A stretch of DNA of 64,000 bases, taken from positions 1,405,501 through 1,469,500 of the forward strand of contig NZ_SAUH01000001.1 in assembly GCF_004193175.1 (NCBI RefSeq), read 5' to 3'. Position 1 is the first letter of the stretch, and every line of letters begins with the position of its first letter. Source of the stretch: Streptomyces sp. RFCAC02. Its GTDB lineage: Bacteria > Actinomycetota > Actinomycetes > Streptomycetales > Streptomycetaceae. This document shows positions 42,185 through 51,874 of this stretch, piece after piece. Below the pieces are notes generated by a model. The model worked only from the letters and a program-made list of their open reading frames with translations. It was not told the origin of the DNA and made no database searches. The translations under genes and the position numbers were made by a program.

Positions 42185-42643
42185 CTAGAGCGCCCGGAGG
42201 GCCGAGACGTACGCGTCCAGGTCGCGCGCGTCGGGCAGGCCGTTGACGACGGTCCAGCGCACGAGGCCCTCCTTGTCGACGATGAAGGTGCCGCGCACCG
42301 CGCAGCCCTTCTCCTCGTCGAAGACGCCGTAGGCGCGGGAGACCTCGCCGTGCGGCCAGAAGTCCGACAGCAGCGGGTACTCCAGGCCCTCGCGCTCACC
42401 GAATACGCGCAGGGCGAACGGCGAGTCGTTGGAGACGGCGAGGAGCTGCACGTCGTCGTTGACGAAGGTGGGCAGCTCGTCGCGCAGGGCGCACAGCTCA
42501 CCGGTGCACACGCCGGTGAAGGCGAAGGGGAAGAAGAGGACGACGACGTTCTTCTCGCCCCGGAAGTCGCTCAGGGAGACGGTCCGGCCGTGCTGGTCCT
42601 TGAGCTGGAAGTCGGGGGCCTTGGTGCCCGGCTCGATCGCCAT
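42185..42643 (-). CDS. Peroxiredoxin (AhpE/Bcp-like)
   Basis: 152 residues from ATG 42643. Thioredoxin-fold peroxidase with active-site PFAFTGVCTGELC: peroxidatic Cys46 within PxxxTxxC, and a second Cys51 five residues later as in PrxQ/Bcp enzymes, although the overall sequence is nearer to AhpE. It reduces peroxides using a thiol partner. No clear ribosome site precedes the ATG, so it may be leaderless. It lies between DUF475 and DUF3052, in the order I remember from other Streptomyces. Confidence 0.9.
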   Translation of the reverse strand: MAIEPGTKAPDFQLKDQHGRTVSLSDFRGEKNVVVLFFPFAFTGVCTGELCALRDELPTFVNDDVQLLAVSNDSPFALRVFGEREGLEYPLLSDFWPHGEVSRAYGVFDEEKGCAVRGTFIVDKEGLVRWTVVNGLPDARDLDAYVSALRAL

Positions 42644-42760
42644 GTGCGCGTAATCCGTTTCTCGGCAGGAGGTAAAGGAGGTCGCCGACCAGCCTACGAC
42701 GAGGTCCCCGGAAGCGTGCCTGCTGCCCCCGGGGACCCGTGTGCCACTGCCGCCACGCGC

Positions 42761-42785
42761 CCTGCCCGGCCGGCGGCCGGGCAGG
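42761..42785. terminator. 11-bp perfect hairpin after DUF3052
   Basis: CCTGCCCGGCC (42761-42771), loop GGC, complement 42775-42785: directly beyond the minus-strand stop at 42794, before the peroxiredoxin promoter. Confidence 0.75.
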
Positions 42786-42793
42786 GGCGGCGG

Positions 42794-43228
42794 CTACTTC
42801 TTGCCGGCTGCCTTGGGCGTCACCAGGCGGCTGCCCGACCAGTCCTTGCCCGCGTTGACGGTGCTGGTCTGGGCGAGTCCCGCGGTCTGGGCGGCCTCAC
42901 CGATCTCGCTGGGCTCGACGTAGCCGTCCCGGCCCGTCTTCGGCGTGAGCAGCCACACCGGCGCGCCCGGGTCGATCATGGTCGTGGCGTCCACCAGCGC
43001 GTCGGTCAGATCGCCGTCATCCTCGCGGAACCACAGCACCACCGCGTCGGCCACGTCGTCATACGTCTCGTCGACGAGGTCCTGGCCCGTGATGGCTTCG
43101 ATGCCCTCGCGGAGAGCCTGCTCGACGTCTTCGTCCCAGCCGAGCTCCTGGACCACCTGTCCGGGCTGGAAACCCAGCCTGGCGGCGGGGTTGGTCCGCT
43201 CTTCCGCGTGGTCCGCGGTCGCGCTCAC
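42794..43228 (-). CDS. DUF3052 family protein
   Basis: 144 residues from GTG 43228 (AGGAG 7 nt upstream). Typical DUF3052 features: AARLGFQPGQVVQELGWDEDVEQALRE, acidic DDVADAVVLWFREDDGDLTDALVDA and APVWLLTPKTGRDGYVEPSEIGEA. The family is small and actinobacterial; its divergent position next to aceE is conserved in Streptomyces. Function is unknown. Confidence 0.9.
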   Translation of the reverse strand: MSATADHAEERTNPAARLGFQPGQVVQELGWDEDVEQALREGIEAITGQDLVDETYDDVADAVVLWFREDDGDLTDALVDATTMIDPGAPVWLLTPKTGRDGYVEPSEIGEAAQTAGLAQTSTVNAGKDWSGSRLVTPKAAGKK

Positions 43229-43648
43229 GGATTGCTCCTGTCCTGTGTCGGGCAGTCCCTCTGCCGGGGAGACCTCCCCGGATACCGCTTCGGAAACTGC
43301 TGGAGATTCTTCTGAGAAGAGGGTACGGGTCGGCCGCGCGCGCACGCGCGGCTTGGGGCGTAGTCCACACGCGACGGGCGGATCGCGCAAGTACCCGACG
43401 GCCGAGCACGCCCAAACGTTGACGGCTTGGCCCTGTCCCGGCCGCCCTCGGTGAACAGGCGTTCGCGGTGGTCGGGGGGCGCGGGCGTAGGGTGGGCCGG
43501 TCGGCCGGGACGCGGGCCGGGCGTGATCGACGCGGAGTGAAGGTTCCCCTTGGTTACCGCCCAGTAGAGATGACGTTTCGCCGTCCGGGGTCCACGATGG
43601 AGGCGGCGCGACACATGCAGAGCAGACAACTCACAGTGAAGGAACAGC
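43229..43648. other. 420-bp divergent promoter region of DUF3052 and aceE
   Basis: Open frames here are shadows. The left part next to DUF3052 is relatively A/T-rich (43285-43325) with a small hairpin TTCT-TCTG-AGAA near 43306-43317, likely promoter DNA. A TAGGGT -10-like element at about 43490 and A/T-richer stretches 43540-43580 and 43610-43640 are candidates for aceE promoters. No regulator site is recognised. Confidence 0.45.
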
Positions 43649-46387
43649 GTGGCTTCCGGATCAGATCGCAACCCGATCGTCATGGGCGGCCTTTCCAGCC
43701 AGGTCCCGGATCTCGACCCTGAGGAGACTCAGGAGTGGCTCGACTCACTCGACGCTGCCGTCGATGAGCGGGGCCGGGAGCGGGCCCGCTATCTCATGCT
43801 CCGCCTGATCGAGCGCGCCCGTCAGCAGCAGGTGGCCGTGCCCGAGACGCGCGGCACCGACTACGTGAACAGCATCGCCACGAGCGATGAGCCCGAGTAC
43901 CCGGGCGACGAGGAGCTGGAACGCCGGGTCCTCGCCGCGAACCGGTGGAACGCCGCCGTCATGGTCACCCGCGCGCAGCGGCCGGGGATCGGCGTGGGCG
44001 GCCACATCGCCACCTTCGGGTCGTCGGCCGTGCTCTACGACGTCGCCTGGAACCACTTCTTCCGCGGCAAGGACCACGGCGACGGCGGTGACCAGGTCTA
44101 CTTCCAGGGGCACGCGTCCCCGGGCATGTACGCCCGCGCGTACCTCCACGGCGTCCTGTCCGAGGAGGCCCTCGACGCCTTCCGGCAGGAGCGTTCCAAG
44201 GCCCCGCACGGCCTGTCCAGCTACCCGCACCCGCGGATGATGCCGGACTTCTGGGAGTTCCCGACCGTCTCGATGGGGCTCGGGCCGATCAGCTCGATCT
44301 ACCAGGCCCGCATGAACCGCTACATGCACGCCCGCGGCATCGCGGACACCTCGAAGTCCCGCGTGTGGGCGTTCCTCGGCGACGGCGAGATGGACGAGCC
44401 GGAGTCGCTCGGCCAGCTCTCCCTGGCCGCCCGCGAGAAGCTCGACAACCTCACCTGGGTCGTCAACTGCAACCTGCAGCGGCTCGACGGCCCGGTGCGC
44501 GGCAACGGCAAGATCATCCAGGAGCTGGAGGGCCAGTTCCGCGGCGCCGGCTGGAACGTGATCAAGCTCGTCTGGGACAGCTCCTGGGACGCGCTGCTCG
44601 CGCAGGACCGCGACGGCGTCCTCGTGGAGCGCCTGAACTCGACGCCGGACGGACAGTTCCAGACGTACGCGACCGAGACCGGCGCGTACATGCGGGAGCA
44701 CTTCTTCGGCTCCGACCCGCGGCTCGCCGCGATGGCCGAGGGCCTGTCCGACGAGGACATGGTGCGGCTCGCGACCGGCCGCGGCGGCCACGACGCCCGC
44801 AAGGTGTACGCGGCCTACAAGGCGGCCACCGAGCACACCGGCCGGCCGACCGTCATCCTGGCGCAGACCGTCAAGGGCTGGACGCTCGGTCCGTCCTTCG
44901 AGGGCCGCAACGCGACGCACCAGATGAAGAAGCTGACGGTGGCGGACGCCAAGGGCCTGCGCGACCGGCTCGGCCTGCCCATCCCGGACAGCGCGCTGGA
45001 GGGCGGCGTCCCGCCCTACTACCACCCGGGCGCGGACTCCCCCGAGATCCGCTACATGAAGGAGCGGCGGGAGGCCCTCGGCGGTTTCGTACCGCGGCGC
45101 GTCGTACGGTCGAAGGCGCTCGCGCTGCCGGACGACAAGGCGTACGCCACTGTCCGCAAGGGTTCCGGGAAGCAGGAGGTCGCCACCACGATGGCGTTCG
45201 CCCGCCTGCTGAAGGAGCTGATGCGGGACAAGGAGATCGGCAAGCGGTTCGTGACGATCGCGCCGGACGAGTACCGCACGTTCGGCATGGACGCCATGTT
45301 CCCGTCGGCGAAGATCTACAACCCGGCCGGGCAGAACTACGAGTCCGTCGACCGGAACCTGCTCCTCGCCTACAAGGAGTCGCCGACCGGGCAGATGCTG
45401 CACGACGGCATCACCGAGGCGGGGTCCACGGCCTCCCTGGTCGCGGCCGGCTCCGCGTACGCGACGCACGGCGAACCGCTGATCCCGATCTACATCTTCT
45501 ACTCGATGTTCGGTTTCCAGCGGACCGGTGACCAGTTCTGGCAGTTCGGCGACCAGCTCGGGCGCGGTTTCGTCCTGGGTGCGACCGCCGGCCGTACGAC
45601 GCTGACCGGTGAGGGCACGCAGCACGCCGACGGCCACTCGCAGCTCCTCGCCTCGACCAACCCGGCGTGCGTCGCCTACGACCCGGCCTACGGGTACGAG
45701 ATCGCGCACATCGTGAAGGACGGCCTGCGCCGCATGTACGGCGAGAACTCCGAGGACGTCTTCTACTACCTCACCGTGTACAACGAGCCGATCGCCCAGC
45801 CCGCCGAGCCGGCGGACGTGGACGTGGACGGCATCGTGCGGGGCCTGCACCGCGTGTCCGCGGGCACCGCGGGCAGCATCCCGGCGCAGATCCTCGCGTC
45901 CGGCATCGGCGTCACCTGGGCCGTGGAGGCGCAGCGCCTCCTCGCCGAGGAGTGGAACGTCAAGGCCGACGTGTGGTCCGCCACCTCGTGGAACGAGCTG
46001 CGCCGCGACGCGGTCGAGGCCGAGCAGCACAACCTGCTGCACCCCGAGGAGGAGCAGCGTGTGCCGTACGTCACGCGCAAACTCCAGAGCTCCGAGGGTC
46101 CGTTCGTGGCCGTCTCCGACTGGATGCGGTCCGTTCCCGACCAGATCGCGCGCTGGGTGCCGGGCACGTACCAGTCGCTCGGCGGTGACGGCTTCGGCTT
46201 CGCCGACACCCGCGGCGCGGCCCGCCGGTTCTTCCACATCGACGCGCAGTCGATCGTGGTGGCCGTGCTGACGGAGCTGGCGAAGGAGGGCCGGATCGAC
46301 CGGTCCGTCCTGAAGCAGGCCATCGACCGCTACCAGCTCCTCGACGTGGCGGCTGCGGACCCGGGTTCGGCCGGCGGCGACGCCTGA
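43649..46387 (+). CDS. aceE: Pyruvate dehydrogenase E1 component, homodimeric
   Basis: 912 residues; GTG 43649 has AAGGA 6 nt upstream. Homodimeric E1, which decarboxylates pyruvate with thiamine diphosphate and feeds the E2/E3 complex for acetyl-CoA. Visible: ThDP motif beginning [10 protein letters not shown] and ending [21 protein letters not shown]; transketolase-like central region with [22 protein letters not shown] and [12 protein letters not shown]-terminal domain. Length is as in actinobacterial AceE. No E2 gene is adjacent, as usual in Streptomyces. A strong terminator follows. Confidence 0.97.
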   Translation: MASGSDRNPIVMGGLSSQVPDLDPEETQEWLDSLDAAVDERGRERARYLMLRLIERARQQQVAVPETRGTDYVNSIATSDEPEYPGDEELERRVLAANRWNAAVMVTRAQRPGIGVGGHIATFGSSAVLYDVAWNHFFRGKDHGDGGDQVYFQGHASPGMYARAYLHGVLSEEALDAFRQERSKAPHGLSSYPHPRMMPDFWEFPTVSMGLGPISSIYQARMNRYMHARGIADTSKSRVWAFLGDGEMDEPESLGQLSLAAREKLDNLTWVVNCNLQRLDGPVRGNGKIIQELEGQFRGAGWNVIKLVWDSSWDALLAQDRDGVLVERLNSTPDGQFQTYATETGAYMREHFFGSDPRLAAMAEGLSDEDMVRLATGRGGHDARKVYAAYKAATEHTGRPTVILAQTVKGWTLGPSFEGRNATHQMKKLTVADAKGLRDRLGLPIPDSALEGGVPPYYHPGADSPEIRYMKERREALGGFVPRRVVRSKALALPDDKAYATVRKGSGKQEVATTMAFARLLKELMRDKEIGKRFVTIAPDEYRTFGMDAMFPSAKIYNPAGQNYESVDRNLLLAYKESPTGQMLHDGITEAGSTASLVAAGSAYATHGEPLIPIYIFYSMFGFQRTGDQFWQFGDQLGRGFVLGATAGRTTLTGEGTQHADGHSQLLASTNPACVAYDPAYGYEIAHIVKDGLRRMYGENSEDVFYYLTVYNEPIAQPAEPADVDVDGIVRGLHRVSAGTAGSIPAQILASGIGVTWAVEAQRLLAEEWNVKADVWSATSWNELRRDAVEAEQHNLLHPEEEQRVPYVTRKLQSSEGPFVAVSDWMRSVPDQIARWVPGTYQSLGGDGFGFADTRGAARRFFHIDAQSIVVAVLTELAKEGRIDRSVLKQAIDRYQLLDVAAADPGSAGGDA

Positions 46388-46408
46388 GCGAAACCGCGGT
46401 CGCGGTGT

Positions 46409-46448
46409 GACGGCCGCCGTGTCCCCATCCGGGGGCGCGGCGGCCGTC
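46409..46448. terminator. aceE terminator hairpin
   Basis: An 11-bp perfect stem (GACGGCCGCCG at 46409-46419 with complement at 46438-46448) lies 22 bp after the aceE stop. Confidence 0.8.
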
Positions 46449-46538
46449 GCCGTGCGCGGGCGGCCCCAGCCGTGACCTGCTCCCACGTTTCGGACGTGGG
46501 TACGAGGGGTAGCGCGGCCCCCGTATGATTGCGCGGCA

Positions 46539-47783
46539 GTGTTGATCTTTCGCCCTGTACCCCGAGATCTGTCCGCCGCCGATTCCGGCGCTCTCCTGCC
46601 CGTGCTCCTGCCGCTGGCCCTGGTGTTCGTCATCCTGGCGACGGCCGGCTGGATGGCACGCGGAGCGGCCGAGGGAAAGCCGGACGCGTACGAGGCCGAG
46701 CTGCTCGCCTGGGCGCGCGCCTCGGCCGCCGGTGAGCGGCTCCCCGACCCGGCCACCGCCTCCCCCGCCGATGTCGCGCGGTTCTTCGAGGGCCTGTCCC
46801 CCGCGCGGCGCGGCGAGCTGGCCGCCGACCATTCCCTCGTCGTCGGCAACCTGCCCGGCGTACCCGTCTCCCTGCGCTACCTCGCGAACCGGTACGCGCT
46901 CGCCGACGCCAGGGACGCCGAGCGCGCGCGGATGCACGACCCGCGCCTCTCCCCCGCCGGACAGCAGGAGGCGGGCCGGCGCATGCACCGGTACGAGTCG
47001 ATGCTGACGCCCGGCCGGCAGATCCTCGCGTTCGACCCGACCGGGCGGGGGCGGGCCGCCGAGGTGTTCGGCGACCTGGAGACGGCGGAGCGGATCTCCC
47101 TCGTCGTGCCCGGCGTGGACACGAACCTGCTGACGTTCGAGCGGACGAACGGCCGGTACACGGCGCCGTCCGGCATGGCGCAGGCGCTGTGGGAGGCGGA
47201 GAACGAGCAGCTCCCGCCCGGCGAGTCGACGGCCGTGATCGCATGGGCGGACTACGACACCCCGGTCGGCATCCACATGTCGGCCGCCACCTCCGGGCTC
47301 GCCGCGGCGGGCGCCGCCCGGCTCGCGCGCGCCGTCGAGGGACTGCCGGGGTCGGCGCCGGTGGCGCTGTTCTGCCACAGCTACGGGTCGGTGGTGTGCG
47401 GCATCGCGGCGCCGGACCTGCCGTCGCGGGTCACGGACATCGCGGTCGCGGGCAGCCCCGGCATGCGCGCCTCGGACGTCACGGACCTGCGCACCACGGC
47501 CCGCGTGTGGGCGCTGCGCGCCGCCGACGACTGGATCGAGGACGTGCCGCACCTGGAGCTGGGGCCGTTCGGCTTCGGTACCGACCCGGTCGACCCGGCG
47601 TTCGGCGCGCGCGTCCTGGACGCCGGCGAGACGGGCGGCCACAGCGGCTACTTCGAACCGGGCGGGCTGAGCCTCGCCGCCATGGCCGGCATCGGCGCGG
47701 GGCGCGTGGACGAGGAGATGTGCGCCCCCGGCGTGCGTTCCTGCGCTTCTCCCGGCACCTGCGCCCCGGCCGTCGCGGCGTGA
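46539..47783 (+). CDS. DUF1023 alpha/beta hydrolase
   Basis: 414 residues from GTG 46539. One N-terminal hydrophobic helix (about 19-40, signal anchor), a helical domain with the conserved NLPGVPVSLRYLANRYAL, then the hydrolase core: LVVPGVDTNL, AVIAWADYDTP, nucleophile CHSYGS, Asp in RAADDWIEDVP, His in GGHSGYF, giving a complete triad. Usual motif is GHSYGS; here Gly is Cys. TATGAT at 46524-46529 lies 9 nt before GTG, so the mRNA is probably leaderless. Family members are actinobacterial, membrane-attached or secreted, substrates unknown. Confidence 0.87.
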   Translation: MLIFRPVPRDLSAADSGALLPVLLPLALVFVILATAGWMARGAAEGKPDAYEAELLAWARASAAGERLPDPATASPADVARFFEGLSPARRGELAADHSLVVGNLPGVPVSLRYLANRYALADARDAERARMHDPRLSPAGQQEAGRRMHRYESMLTPGRQILAFDPTGRGRAAEVFGDLETAERISLVVPGVDTNLLTFERTNGRYTAPSGMAQALWEAENEQLPPGESTAVIAWADYDTPVGIHMSAATSGLAAAGAARLARAVEGLPGSAPVALFCHSYGSVVCGIAAPDLPSRVTDIAVAGSPGMRASDVTDLRTTARVWALRAADDWIEDVPHLELGPFGFGTDPVDPAFGARVLDAGETGGHSGYFEPGGLSLAAMAGIGAGRVDEEMCAPGVRSCASPGTCAPAVAA

Positions 47784-47874
47784 GAGGCTGCCGGCGGGCG
47801 GACGCGCGTGTACGGCCGAACACACTTGCCCGGGGGACGCGTCTTCGTCAGTCCCGGCGCATACGATGACCCGC

Positions 47875-48789
47875 ATGGGTGATGTGCTGGCCGGAATCCA
47901 CTCCACTTGGGAGTTCGACACCGACTCCGTGCTCATCCGCTTCGAACGGGGAATACGCACGCCGAAGCTGCTCCAGGTGCTGGGTGAGCGCCGCATCCCC
48001 TACGAGGCGTTGAGTTCGGTCGAACTGGCACCGGGGAAACGCAGGGGCACCGTCGTCCTGCACGCCGTACCGAGACGGGGGGCCGATCCGCTGCTGGACG
48101 CGGCGGCGGGGCAGTTGCGGGAGGCGTCCGACCCGTACCGGCTCGTCCTGCCCGCCGAGCGCGAGACGCTGGCCGACTACTACGCGGGGGAGCTGCGGTC
48201 CGCGCTCGGCCCCGCGGCCGCCGAGGAGGCGGACGACTACCTGGTGCCGGCGCCGGCCGCGCCGCTCCAGTTCAAGGCGTACGACGGCAAGGTCTCCTTC
48301 GACGGCAAGGAGGTGGCCTTCCGCTGGTTCTGGACGGGCGCCTCGTCGGCGAAGTGGAAGGCCGGGGACCAGGCGTTCGCCGTCGGCGACCTGGAGGGCG
48401 TCCAGTGGCGCTCGCCCGAGATCGCCGGGGGCTACCTGCGGCTGCTGCGGCGCGGCGGCGCCGCGGCCCCCCGGCCCGGCGGCCACGACCGGGCGGAGGG
48501 CGACGGCGACGACGAGGCAGGACCGGCCGCCGACCAGGACCCGGCGGCCGTCGTCTTCGGCCTCGGCTACGGCCTGGTCCACGAGTCGCTGCCGCTGGCC
48601 GCGGCCGTCCTGGAGGCGATCCGGGCCGCGGAGGCGGCGGACGAGGGGACGCGCCGCCACCGCTCCCACCGCGCCGACCCGGCCGACATCGCCGCCCGCA
48701 TACGGCACCTGGGCGACCTGCATTCGGCCGGTCTGCTGACCGACCAGGAGTTCACCACCAAGAAGACGGAGCTGCTGGCCGAACTCTGA
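47875..48789 (+). CDS. DUF4429/SHOCT domain protein
   Basis: 304 residues from ATG 47875. Two DUF4429 beta units: residues ~1-90 (TWEFDTDSVLIRFERG...YEALSSVEL) and ~130-195 (PLQFKAYDGKVSFDGKEVAFRWFW...QWRSPEIAGGYLRLL). The C-terminus (about 265-304) is a SHOCT domain: DIAARIRHLGDLHSAGLLTDQEFTTKKTELLAEL. A TACGAT -10 element at 47862-47867 with 7 nt to the ATG suggests leaderless expression. SHOCT domains mediate oligomerisation; the function is otherwise unknown. Confidence 0.85.
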   Translation: MGDVLAGIHSTWEFDTDSVLIRFERGIRTPKLLQVLGERRIPYEALSSVELAPGKRRGTVVLHAVPRRGADPLLDAAAGQLREASDPYRLVLPAERETLADYYAGELRSALGPAAAEEADDYLVPAPAAPLQFKAYDGKVSFDGKEVAFRWFWTGASSAKWKAGDQAFAVGDLEGVQWRSPEIAGGYLRLLRRGGAAAPRPGGHDRAEGDGDDEAGPAADQDPAAVVFGLGYGLVHESLPLAAAVLEAIRAAEAADEGTRRHRSHRADPADIAARIRHLGDLHSAGLLTDQEFTTKKTELLAEL

Positions 48790-48796
48790 GCGCGGA

Positions 48797-49819
48797 CTAC
48801 TCGCGGCCCGCCGCCGTGACGTTCATGTCCGGGTACTGGGTCCCCGCGACCCGGTCACCGATCGTGTCGAGGACGGCCAGCTCGTCGTCGCCGAGCGTGA
48901 TGCCGGCGGCGGCGACGTTCTCCTCGACGCGGCCCGCCCTGCGGGTGCCGGGGATCGGGACGACCGTCATCCCCCAGCGCGGCGCCTGCTGGTGGACCCA
49001 GGCGAGGGCGACCTGCCCCGGGGTGGCGCCATGGGCCTCGGCGACGCGGCGGACCGGTTCGAGGAGCGCACGGTTGGCGACGGCGTTCTCCCCGGAGAAC
49101 CGCGGCTGGCGCCTGCGCGAGTCGGACGGGTGGAGATCGGTCGTGGCGTCGGCGAACGAGCCGGTGAGGAAGCCGCGGCCGAGCGGCGAGTACGGCACGA
49201 ACGCGACGCCGAGATCCCGCGCCGCCGGCACCGCGCTGCGTTCCACGTCCCGGGAGAACAGGGACCACTCCGACTGCACGGCCGCGATCGGGTGGACGGC
49301 GTGCGCGGCGCGCAGCTCGGCGCCGGTGACCTCGCTCAGGCCGAGGTGGCGCACCTTGCCCTCGGCGACCAGCTCCGCCATGGCGCCGACGGTCTCCTCC
49401 AGCGGCACGGCCGGGTCGCGGCGGTGCATGTAGTACAGGTCGATCACATCGACGCCGAGGCGCCGCAGACTGGCCTCGGCGGACGCGCGCAGCTCGGCCG
49501 GGTCATTGGTGATGCGGCGGGCGCCCGGGTCGTCCGGGGCGAGCGTCAGCCCGAACTTCGTGGCGATGGTGATCTCGTCCCGGTGCGCGGCGACGAACGG
49601 CGCGAGGAACCGTTCGTTCTCCCCCATGCCGTACAGCTCGGCCGTGTCGTACAGGGTGACGCCGAGGTCGAGGGCGCGCTCCAGGGTGGCGCGTGCGGCG
49701 TCCGCGTCGGTCGGGCCGTACCCGAAGCTCATGCCCATGCAGCCGAGGCCCTGGACGCCGACGAGGGGTCCTCCGGTGCCGAGCGGGACGGTCGTGAGGC
49801 GGGGGGCGGCGGCACTCAT
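48797..49819 (-). CDS. Aldo/keto reductase
   Basis: 340 residues from ATG 49819. AKR13-like barrel with catalytic Asp and Tyr in LYDTAELYG, Lys in TKFG, His in LYYMHRRDP, and the NADPH-binding motif VPIPGTRRAGRVEENVAA. Homologous Streptomyces enzymes reduce small aldehydes and quinones. Its start overlaps the stop of the MerR gene (ATGA, 49816-49819), making a two-gene operon expected to be activated by that MerR. Confidence 0.92.
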   Translation of the reverse strand: MSAAAPRLTTVPLGTGGPLVGVQGLGCMGMSFGYGPTDADAARATLERALDLGVTLYDTAELYGMGENERFLAPFVAAHRDEITIATKFGLTLAPDDPGARRITNDPAELRASAEASLRRLGVDVIDLYYMHRRDPAVPLEETVGAMAELVAEGKVRHLGLSEVTGAELRAAHAVHPIAAVQSEWSLFSRDVERSAVPAARDLGVAFVPYSPLGRGFLTGSFADATTDLHPSDSRRRQPRFSGENAVANRALLEPVRRVAEAHGATPGQVALAWVHQQAPRWGMTVVPIPGTRRAGRVEENVAAAGITLGDDELAVLDTIGDRVAGTQYPDMNVTAAGRE

Positions 49820-50346
49820 GCGGAGACACTCATCCTTCCGTCGTCACGGTGTCCGTCGCCGGCTCGGTGCTCCAGCTCGCGGTAGACGCCGATCTTGTGG
49901 TCGAGGAGCGCGAGGGTGCTGTCGAGTTCGGCGATGCGGCGCACCACCTCCTCGCGGGTCTCCTCCAGCAGGGCACGGCGTTCGGCCTCCGTGCCGTCGC
50001 CCCGGCGGACGAGTTCGGCGTAACGGACCATGTCGGCGACGGCCATGCCGGTGAGGCGCAGCTTGCCGACGAAGGCGAGCCAGCCGAGATCCTGGTTGCT
50101 GTAGCGGCGCTGCCCGGTGTGCGAGCGGTCCACGTGCGGCATGAGGCCGATGCGCTCGTACCAGCGCAGGGTGTGGACGGACAGCCCGGTGTGGGCGGCG
50201 ACCTCGCTGATGGTGTAGTGGTCCTGGCCGTCGGGGCGCGGCGGCGGGCGTTCCTCGGACGCGCACCGTTCGACGCGGTCGGCGGCCGGCAGACGGGTCT
50301 CCGGGGCCGAGGCCCGGACGTGCGCGGGAGCGGCGGCGAGTGTCAT
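49816..50346 (-). CDS. MerR family transcriptional regulator
   Basis: 176 residues from ATG 50346. An unusual ~45-residue N-terminal extension rich in Ala/Pro/Glu precedes the MerR winged helix (YTISEVAAHTGLSVHTLRWYERIGLM, about 48-72). A long dimerisation helix follows, without the metal-binding Cys of MerR/SoxR, so it probably senses an organic compound via the substrate network of the AKR. The promoter has a 19-bp spacer, and the mRNA starts near the ATG, so the extension may be shorter if a later start is used. Confidence 0.88.
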   Translation of the reverse strand: MTLAAAPAHVRASAPETRLPAADRVERCASEERPPPRPDGQDHYTISEVAAHTGLSVHTLRWYERIGLMPHVDRSHTGQRRYSNQDLGWLAFVGKLRLTGMAVADMVRYAELVRRGDGTEAERRALLEETREEVVRRIAELDSTLALLDHKIGVYRELEHRAGDGHRDDGRMSVSA

Positions 50347-50353
50347 GGGAAGC

Positions 50354-50384
50354 ACGCTAGAGAGTTCGAGTGCACTCTACGCAA
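50354..50384 (-). promoter_or_regulatory. MerR-type promoter with 19-bp spacer and palindrome
   Basis: On the minus strand TTGCGT (50379-50384) and TAGCGT (50354-50359) are exactly 19 bp apart, the abnormal spacing that MerR proteins correct by DNA distortion. A perfect palindrome GAGTGCACTC (50368-50377) lies in the spacer. The -10 element is only 7 nt from the ATG at 50346. Confidence 0.75.
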
Positions 50385-50445
50385 GTCCTTTTCGCGGACG
50401 GATCCGCCGTCGGGTCCCGCCGGGGGCGCGCGTAGGCTCACCGAC

Positions 50446-51258
50446 ATGCGAAGCCTGGAGTTGATCGACACCTGGCCGGTGTCGGAGGTGGCGGCGGGTG
50501 TGGTCACGGCGGACGGGCGGCGGGCCGCCCGCGGGCCGGGCGGGCGGCCGTTCGCGCTGGCCTCGGTGACGAAGCCGCTGGCCGCGTACGCCGTGCTGAT
50601 CGCCGTGGAGGAGGGCGCCGTCGAGCTGGACGAGCCGGCGGGTCCCGAGGGCTCGACCGTACGGCACCTGCTGGCGCACGCGTCGGGCCTCGCGTTCGAC
50701 GAGCACCGGGTCGTGGCCGCGCCCGGCACGCGCCGCCTCTACTCGAACGCGGGCTTCGAGGTCCTCGGCTCGCACGTCGCCGCGGCGACGGGGATCGCGT
50801 TCCCCGAGTACCTGCGGCAGGCGGTCCTGGAGCCGCTCGGCATGACCGGCACGGAGCTGTCCGGCTCGCCCGCGAAGGACGGCGTCTCGACCCTGGACGA
50901 CCTGCTGCGCTTCGCCGCCGAACTGCTGGCGCCGCGTCTGGTGGCCCGCGAGACGCTCGACGCGGCGACGTCCGTGGTCTTCCCCGGCCTGAACGGCGTC
51001 CTGCCCGGCTTCGGCCACCAGCGGCCCAACGACTGGGGCCTCGGCTTCTCGCTGCGGGACCACAAGTCGCCGCACTGGACGGGCGCGACGTCCTCGCCCA
51101 GGACGTTCGGCCACTTCGGCCAGTCGGGCACGTTCCTGTGGGTGGACCCGGACGCGGCGGCGGCCTGCGTGGCACTGACGGACCGCCCCTTCGGCACCTG
51201 GGCGGCAGAGGCATGGCCCCCCTTCACGGACGCGGTCCTGACCGAACTGCGCGGCTGA
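50446..51258 (+). CDS. Beta-lactamase-fold serine hydrolase (cytoplasmic)
   Basis: 270 residues from ATG 50446; TAGGCT at 50433-50438 ends 7 nt before it, so leaderless. Class C-like motifs: Ser-x-x-Lys as SVTK (about 40-43), YSN as LYSNAGFEVLG (about 100), and HFGQSG near the C-terminus. No signal peptide. Related to esterase EstB or DUF-type beta-lactamases. Divergent from the MerR-AKR operon across a 100-bp region holding the MerR promoter. Confidence 0.85.
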   Translation: MRSLELIDTWPVSEVAAGVVTADGRRAARGPGGRPFALASVTKPLAAYAVLIAVEEGAVELDEPAGPEGSTVRHLLAHASGLAFDEHRVVAAPGTRRLYSNAGFEVLGSHVAAATGIAFPEYLRQAVLEPLGMTGTELSGSPAKDGVSTLDDLLRFAAELLAPRLVARETLDAATSVVFPGLNGVLPGFGHQRPNDWGLGFSLRDHKSPHWTGATSSPRTFGHFGQSGTFLWVDPDAAAACVALTDRPFGTWAAEAWPPFTDAVLTELRG

Positions 51259-51396
51259 CGGGGTTCGGCCCAACTCCCGGCCGGTGTCCGGCCCTTCACC
51301 TCTTCGCGATCGGGACGGCGCGATTCCTCACCGCGTGCGCCTGCTCTAGGGTGTGGTCCGCGATGATCGATGGAGCCTCGTGGGGTGGGGGGACTC

Positions 51397-51843
51397 GTGG
51401 ATTCGTTCGACGACGACTGGGCGCGCATCCAGGCGGCGGCACGGGAAGAGGTCGCGCGGACGCGGCTGAACGGTACGGAGTCCCCGGCCGGGGGCGGTGG
51501 AGCGGGCGCGGTCCTGGAGATCCACGAGGCGGACCTGGCGACCGTCGAGGACTGCGCGGCGACCATCGCGGACGTCATGGCGCGGTCGGACAACTCGACC
51601 AGGAACGCGACCCATCTGTCCGGGACCCTGCTGTCGACTCCGGGGTTCGAGACCGGCTCCGCGCTGCTCGACCTGGTCGCGCGCTGGGAGACCAGGACCG
51701 AAGCGCTGCACCGGGACTGCGTGATCATCGAACAGCACCTGCGCGAGACGTACACGCTGAACAGTGCCGCCGACCTGGAGCGGGCCGCCGAACTCCAGCG
51801 GCTGAACCTCTCCCCCGGCGGACGCGACCAGCGAGCGGTCTGA
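51397..51843 (+). CDS. Small helical protein, possible WXG/ESX-like partner
   Basis: 148 residues from GTG 51397 (GGGGGGAC upstream; ATG 51370 is a less likely start). It contains helical segments FDDDWARIQAAAREEVARTRLNG and VLEIHEADLATVEDCAATIADVMARSDN, then ETGSALLDLVARWETRTEALHRDCVIIEQHLRETY, which look like a helix-turn-helix bundle of the WXG100/LXG-partner type. First gene of a four-gene unit that ends with a lipoprotein. Family not firmly recognised. Confidence 0.6.
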   Translation: MDSFDDDWARIQAAAREEVARTRLNGTESPAGGGGAGAVLEIHEADLATVEDCAATIADVMARSDNSTRNATHLSGTLLSTPGFETGSALLDLVARWETRTEALHRDCVIIEQHLRETYTLNSAADLERAAELQRLNLSPGGRDQRAV

Positions 51844-51874
51844 CCTTCGGCGCGTTCTCAGGAAGGAGACGCGG

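Noticed and set aside
42667..42681. Double AGGAGG sequence on the plus strand
   Set aside because: No start codon or coding frame follows at proper distance; it lies in the peroxiredoxin promoter zone.
43745..46849. 1034-aa minus-strand ORF
   Set aside because: Shadow of aceE produced by GC-rich codons; no family features.
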